NCBI RefSeq assembly: GCF_003284965.1
Contig: NZ_QMEW01000001.1
Coordinates: 496,001-560,000 of the forward strand
DNA length: 64,000 nt
Origin: Mycolicibacterium sp. GF69
GTDB lineage: Bacteria; Actinomycetota; Actinomycetes; Mycobacteriales; Mycobacteriaceae
Direction: 5' to 3'
Shown: one piece after another, positions 60,138 through 64,000 of the stretch
Layout: every line of letters begins with the position of its first letter
Position numbering within the stretch: the stretch's first letter is position 1
Position numbers and translations under genes: made by a program
Notes under the pieces: generated by a model
The model's database searches: none
Told to the model about the DNA's origin: nothing
Seen by the model: the letters and a program-made list of their open reading frames with translations, nothing else

Positions 60138-60214
60138 GCCGGTTTTATCGACGATCGCGAGGGCGGCGTTTCATCTTTCGCCTGGTCGCTAGCAACCGGG
60201 GCGGGACGGCGTTT

Positions 60215-60610
60215 CTAGGTTTCGTTGAGGAGCTGGCTGACTCGTTGTGGTGTGACGCCGAGGAGCTCGCCGATGTCTCGTACGGGTACGCCTTCGGCGT
60301 GGAGGTAGTAGGCGAATTCACGTGAGTCTCGGCGGAGTCCTTCCTCGAGTTGGCGGAGTTGGCTTCGGCGGTCTTGGATGTCTTCGGCTTTGCCGAGGAG
60401 TTCGGTGAAGTGAGGCGAGTCCATGCGGATGGAGGCCACTTCGATGTCGACGTCTTCGAATGTGGTGTCGGTGCTGATCGCGATGAGGCTGCGGGCCATG
60501 TCTGTGACTTCGTTGAGCCGGCGGGCTTGGGTGAGGCCGTCGATGTCGGGGATGTGGATCATCCACCATTTGCCGTCGCGCTGAACCTCGACTTTGTAGG
60601 TGGTGGTCAC
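60215..60610 (-). CDS. hicB: HicB-like antitoxin
   Basis: A 131-residue protein. The N-terminal half is a HicB-like partial RNase H fold (YKVEVQRDGKWWMIHIPDIDGLTQARRLNEV), followed by an alpha-helical stretch and a C-terminal HTH (GVPVRDIGELLGVTPQRVSQLL) for DNA binding. The GTG at 60610 overlaps the hicA stop by 4 nt. It looks intact while its toxin is broken. Confidence 0.85.
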   Translation of the reverse strand: MTTTYKVEVQRDGKWWMIHIPDIDGLTQARRLNEVTDMARSLIAISTDTTFEDVDIEVASIRMDSPHFTELLGKAEDIQDRRSQLRQLEEGLRRDSREFAYYLHAEGVPVRDIGELLGVTPQRVSQLLNET

Positions 60611-60807
60611 TTCGCCTCGCTTTCCTCGATCGCCTTGTTGATCTTGCGGACCACGCCTGGGGAGATCGTGCGATGGCTCTCGGGGACCGCTACCCATGCG
60701 CCGGTCGGGTGGGTCCACTTGCTGTGGCGTCCGTCGGCGCTGGTGCGGGTGAAGCCAGCCGCTTTGAGCCGCTTGATGACTAGGCGGGTGGGTTACTCTT
60801 TGGCCAT
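60607..60807 (-). pseudogene. hicA: HicA-like toxin with stop at codon 5
   Basis: The frame from ATG 60807 reads M-A-K-E-stop, then continues without break for 61 residues (VIKRLKAAGFTRTSADGRH..., ending IEESEAK) to a TGA that overlaps hicB. The body is a HicA-type double-stranded RNA-binding-like ribonuclease with a candidate catalytic His in DGRHSK. Codon 5 TAA (60793-60795) is one change from CAA (Gln). No ATG, GTG or TTG follows in the first half, so the toxin is likely dead unless there is readthrough. The order toxin-antitoxin is as in intact hicAB. Confidence 0.8.
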
Positions 60808-60818
60808 GACTTTAGTCA
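60807..60818. promoter_or_regulatory. 12-bp palindrome over the hicA start, candidate operator
   Basis: TGACTTTAGTCA has 5-bp arms around two bases and includes the first base of the hicA ATG. HicB could bind it through its HTH. The site is short and the assignment is tentative. AT-rich DNA with TATAT at about 60828-60834 may hold the promoter. Confidence 0.35.
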
Positions 60819-60902
60819 ACCGACTTTCATATATCTAGTCTATCGGCTTTCGCAAGGAAAAGGCCGGTCACACGCCGAAAACTTGGCCTATGTCAGGCTC
60901 GC

Positions 60903-61091
60903 CTACGGTTTCAGGTCTTCGGAAAGCCGCGTGAGATGGCGCGCTTTTGCCTCCGCACTCTCGGTCGTCGGCTTCACGAACACCTTCAACGTCAGGCCGC
61001 CGTCTTGCTCTGACAGCTCGACGCTGACGCCTGTGCGGTCATAAATGCGGCCCGTCTCATCGACCAGAACGAACCTGTTGGTTGTGCTCAT
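60903..61091 (-). CDS. small hypothetical protein (62 aa)
   Basis: A 62-residue soluble protein (STTNRFVLVDETGRIYDRTG, then VSVELSEQDGGLTLKVFVKP and a helical charged end). The ATG at 61091 has AAAGGA 5 nt upstream; the longer frame from 61289 has no support. Beta-rich first half and charged helix could be an antitoxin-like fold, but I recognise no family. It lies between the hicAB remnant and the DUF2786 gene. Confidence 0.6.
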   Translation of the reverse strand: MSTTNRFVLVDETGRIYDRTGVSVELSEQDGGLTLKVFVKPTTESAEAKARHLTRLSEDLKP

Positions 61092-61222
61092 GCCGTCCTT
61101 TCTTATCCACCGATACCTGCGTTCCGTCGCCCATTCGAAAACCCCCGCGGGTAGCTCGATTCGAGGAGCTTGCCCGGTGGAGTGGCGCCAGCCGACGAGA
61201 TGGCTGTCGGTTCGGCGGGTCG

Positions 61223-62518
61223 TCAGCCCGCGATCGCATCTCGGACGTCGAGCACCGCCATATCCGCCGCTGCCCGCCCAGCACCCCAACCTGCGCCGTT
61301 GGACACTGTGACCGAGCGGGCCGTCATCGACGGGAACATGTGCTCGACCAGCTCATCGACCGCCCGGCTGCTGGCCGCCAGCACCGGCAGCAGTCGGGCG
61401 TCGCGCTTGACCTCTTCGGTGACCGACGCGCTGGTGCTGTCAAGCCGTTCGCCGATCCGCTGCGCGTACGCGACGAGAAACGATTGGCGATACGACCTTG
61501 TCCGCGTCGGCGCTCCGCTGCCGCTTTGGCGGCCGGCGCCGAGCATGGCCCGGTTGGCTTGCACGAGAAGCGAAGTCGTGAGCAGTTCGACGAGATTGAG
61601 GTCGGTGTCGGAACCGACGATGGTGACGAATCCGGGGTTTTCCGCCCATACTGCCTGACAACGATTGGCACGGCTTACCGCCTGCACGAGCACCACCTTG
61701 GCCGCGGCGTACGGATTCTCGATCCAGATCCGTCGCGCGAGCGCCACCGGTGCCCGGCCACGCTCGTGGTCGGCGACCGCTTCCCGCAGCGAGTACCTGC
61801 TCATCAGTTCCTGCGCCTTGGCCGACAGCGCCTCCGCTTCGTCGGTGAACTCCGTGGCCTCAGCTTTCGCGAGCAGGCCCCGCACCTTGACGAGCACCTT
61901 CTCGTCGGCCTCGCTCACCGTCGATGCGGTGTACCGGTAAGTGCCAGGTGGCGGCAGCAGCGTGCCAAGGGTGGGCAGCCGGCCGAGGAGATTCAACACC
62001 CTGATCACGACGCTGACGGCTTCGCTGCGGCCGACGCCGTTCGTCGTCGCCCACCGCCACATCTGCGGCGACGGACCCACGGGGCCGACGCCGGAGGAAA
62101 TCTCGGCGAGATCGGCGCGCCACCGCGGGTGCAGCGACGCGGTCGCATACGCCTGGGACTCGAGGAGGATGGCCTCGTCGAGGTAGCGGGCGTCGGACGA
62201 CTTCAACCTGCGACGGGCGGCCTCGTGCAGGTCGGACGGCAACCAGCCGTGCGCCCACGCCGCCCCGATGGCCTCATGTACAGCGCGGTCGGCCGCCACG
62301 TCGAGGTCGCGCGGGAACGCCCCGAATTCCCCGAGAATGTCAGCGGCGTACCGCGCCGCATGGTCGGCGGGATGCGAAGCCGCCGTACTCAACGCGACCA
62401 CGAGAGATTCGATGAGCCCCGCCCGGTCCGGGCCCGAATCCAAGCGTTCGCGCTCGGCGGCCGCCCGGCGCCGGTTCTTCTGCTTGGCGGCCCGCTTCTC
62501 GCGATTGCGTCTACTCAT
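61223..62518 (-). CDS. DUF2786 domain protein
   Basis: A 431-residue protein. A basic N-terminus (SRRNREKRAAKQKNRRRAAAE) precedes helical repeats, and the DUF2786 core is at about residues 215-255 (VLVKVRGLLAKAEATEFTDEAEALSAKAQELMSRYSL). The C-terminal part (residues 270-431) has a conserved helical domain with WAENPGFVTIVGSDTDLNLVELLTTSLLVQA. DUF2786 proteins are found in phage-like and host genomes; function unknown. The ATG at 62518 is chosen as it opens the basic stretch; a frame from 62599 exists. Confidence 0.83.
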   Translation of the reverse strand: MSRRNREKRAAKQKNRRRAAAERERLDSGPDRAGLIESLVVALSTAASHPADHAARYAADILGEFGAFPRDLDVAADRAVHEAIGAAWAHGWLPSDLHEAARRRLKSSDARYLDEAILLESQAYATASLHPRWRADLAEISSGVGPVGPSPQMWRWATTNGVGRSEAVSVVIRVLNLLGRLPTLGTLLPPPGTYRYTASTVSEADEKVLVKVRGLLAKAEATEFTDEAEALSAKAQELMSRYSLREAVADHERGRAPVALARRIWIENPYAAAKVVLVQAVSRANRCQAVWAENPGFVTIVGSDTDLNLVELLTTSLLVQANRAMLGAGRQSGSGAPTRTRSYRQSFLVAYAQRIGERLDSTSASVTEEVKRDARLLPVLAASSRAVDELVEHMFPSMTARSVTVSNGAGWGAGRAAADMAVLDVRDAIAG

Positions 62519-62652
62519 GTCACGGGAGTATGGCGAAGAGGTCCGACAGGCCGCGGCAAGCGCGCCGTGCTGCGGCGACGCGGCCGCGCTGGCTAGCATC
62601 GAACGACGACTCCTCTTCAGTAAGGCTTCACCGAGGCTTCAGTAAGGCGAAC

Positions 62653-64000
62653 GTGGCTGACCCATCGGATCTCTCGCAGCTCACGCTGCAACAGAAGGTC
62701 GCGTTGGGCAGCGGCGCCGATATGTGGCGCACACGTGCCGTCGGAGCGATCGGTACACTCACGCTGGTCGACGGCCCGCACGGGGTACGCATGCCCACGG
62801 CCCGCTCCGCGGGCAACCTGGATGCGGCCGCGACGCAACCGGCCACCTGCTTTCCTCCCGCCGTCGCCCTGGCGCAGACGTGGGACCCGGCGCTGATCGA
62901 GCGCGTGGGCGTCGCGCTTGGAAACGAATGCCGCGCGCTGGGAGTCGACGTGCTCCTCGGTCCGGGGCTCAACATCAAGAGAGATCCGCGCGCCGGCCGC
63001 AACTTCGAGTACTTCTCGGAAGACCCCCTGCTGACCGCCGCGCTGGGCACCGCGTGGGTGGCAGGTTTGCAGAGCACCGGTGTGGGCGCGTCGGTCAAGC
63101 ACTTCGCGGCCAACAACACCGAGACCGACCGCATGCGAGCCAGTTCCGACGTCGACGCGCGCACGCTGCGGGAAATCTACCTGCGCGCCTTCCAAGCCGT
63201 CGTACAGCGAGCACACCCATGGACGGTGATGTGCTCCTACAACCGCATCAACGGTGTCTACGCCTCGCAGAACCGTTGGCTGCTCACCGACGTGCTGCGC
63301 GAGGAATGGGGTTATGACGGCGTCGTGGTCAGTGACTGGGGCGCGGTGAGTGACCGTGTCGCGGCGGTCGCGGCGGGACTGGATCTGGAGATGCCCGGCG
63401 CCGGCGATGCCGGCGACACCGCCGTGTTGGCCGCGGTGGACGCAGGCGCCCTGAGCACATCGGATGTCGACCGGGCCGCGCGCCGGGTCGCTCGACTGTC
63501 GGCACGGGTGGCGCAGCGCGCTCCCGCGGCGGAGTTCGACAGCGCGGCGCACCACGCGCTGGCGCGTGAGGTCGCCGGGCGGGCGGTGGTACTGCTCAAG
63601 AACGACGACGACCTGCTACCGCTGGACGACGAAAACATCGCTGTCATCGGCGAATTCGCCCAAGCGCCGGTCTACCAGGGCGGCGGCAGCTCGCACGTCC
63701 GTCCGACCCGGCTCGACGTTCCGATCGAAGAGATCCGCCGGCTCGCGGGTGACCGCACGGTGAGCTACGCGCCCGGTTTCACCGCGGGCGGTGACGGCTC
63801 GGCCGCACTGCGCGAGGAGGCGGTGCGCCAGGCAACCGCCGCCGACGTCGCGGTCGTGTTCCTCGGCCTGCCACCCAGCGCGGAGTCCGAGGGCTGGGAT
63901 CGCGAACACATCGATCTGCCTGTCGAGCAACTGGATCTGCTGCGAGCGGTCGCCGAGGCGCAGCCACGGACGGTGGCGGTGCTGTCCCATGGCGGCGTCG
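62653..64000 (+). CDS. GH3 beta-glucosidase, 3' end outside window
   Basis: The frame from GTG 62653 is open to the end of the window (449 residues so far). It is a GH3 enzyme: the N-terminal barrel has LTLVDGPHGVRMP, GPGLNIKRDPRAGRNFEYFSEDP, GVGASVKHFAANNTE and the nucleophile Asp228 in GVVVSDWGA. The second domain starts near LKNDDDLLPL and has VIGEFAQAPVYQGGGSSHV. It hydrolyses terminal beta-glucosides. No signal peptide is visible, so it may act in the cytosol. Two 12-bp direct repeats (CTTCAGTAAGGC at 62615 and 62637) lie before the start. Confidence 0.92.
   Translation, partial: MADPSDLSQLTLQQKVALGSGADMWRTRAVGAIGTLTLVDGPHGVRMPTARSAGNLDAAATQPATCFPPAVALAQTWDPALIERVGVALGNECRALGVDVLLGPGLNIKRDPRAGRNFEYFSEDPLLTAALGTAWVAGLQSTGVGASVKHFAANNTETDRMRASSDVDARTLREIYLRAFQAVVQRAHPWTVMCSYNRINGVYASQNRWLLTDVLREEWGYDGVVVSDWGAVSDRVAAVAAGLDLEMPGAGDAGDTAVLAAVDAGALSTSDVDRAARRVARLSARVAQRAPAAEFDSAAHHALAREVAGRAVVLLKNDDDLLPLDDENIAVIGEFAQAPVYQGGGSSHVRPTRLDVPIEEIRRLAGDRTVSYAPGFTAGGDGSAALREEAVRQATAADVAVVFLGLPPSAESEGWDREHIDLPVEQLDLLRAVAEAQPRTVAVLSHGGV

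Noticed and set aside
60657-60718. Extended HicB start upstream
   Set aside because: The added residues are a frame-shifted reading of hicA; the GTG at 60610 overlaps the hicA stop as in intact pairs.

Overview
The window is high-GC, densely coded DNA that reads as a chromosome segment of a mycobacterium, most likely a fast-growing environmental one (Mycolicibacterium type). Pointers are an mmpS/mmpL pair, a complete yrbE-mce operon with mce-associated genes, a wax ester synthase/diacylglycerol acyltransferase, an F420-type luciferase-like oxidoreductase, paired acyl-CoA dehydrogenases, a CelA1-like GH6 cellulase, many GTG starts and several apparently leaderless genes. No rRNA, tRNA, CRISPR array or insertion sequence was seen.

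Layout. 1-6.9 kb: JmjC/cupin oxygenase (cut by the window), sucrase/ferredoxin-like protein, an mmpS-mmpL-tetR operon with an 18-bp palindrome upstream, and a TesB thioesterase. 7-16.8 kb: marR-MFS pair, SDR, WS/DGAT, a frameshifted FMN glutamate synthase-like gene, then a TetR gene divergent from a four-gene membrane cluster (two related six-helix proteins plus cytochrome-oxidase subunit III-like and IV-like proteins, no catalytic subunit), and a methyltransferase. 16.9-20 kb: a small gene behind a SigF-type promoter, an amidase and an enoyl-CoA hydratase. 20.1-24 kb: a reactive-sulfur locus (DUF302 protein, CstR-like repressor, two tandem CsoR-family operators, CstB-like persulfide dioxygenase-rhodanese, a Cys-rich mini-protein, TauE exporter) and the wreck of a second dioxygenase-rhodanese gene. 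24-28 kb: L,D-transpeptidase, GH5-like hydrolase, and a GH6 cellulase whose reading frame starts behind a cobalamin riboswitch, then vapBC. 28-36.9 kb: two acyl-CoA dehydrogenases (one with a 33-bp in-frame tandem repeat), LLM oxidoreductase, lipoproteins, a MaoC-type dehydratase, an HD protein and a pirin. 37-41 kb: tctCBA transporter and a second vapBC. 41.2-52.9 kb: an mce operon read leftwards, headed by a methyltransferase and a Cys-rich HTH regulator. 52.9-64 kb: MFS transporter behind an IdeR-like box, PfkB kinase, SurE, an FMO-tetR-hydrolase operon (hydrolase frameshifted), VOC protein, a hicAB remnant with a stop at codon 5 of hicA, a DUF2786 protein, and the start of a GH3 beta-glucosidase.

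The most unusual point is the cobalamin riboswitch fused through a Tat-like leader to a cellulase. The orphan oxidase-subunit cluster under a TetR gene is the best candidate for an undescribed system. Two genes each look exactly one nucleotide short, which may be real decay or assembly error.
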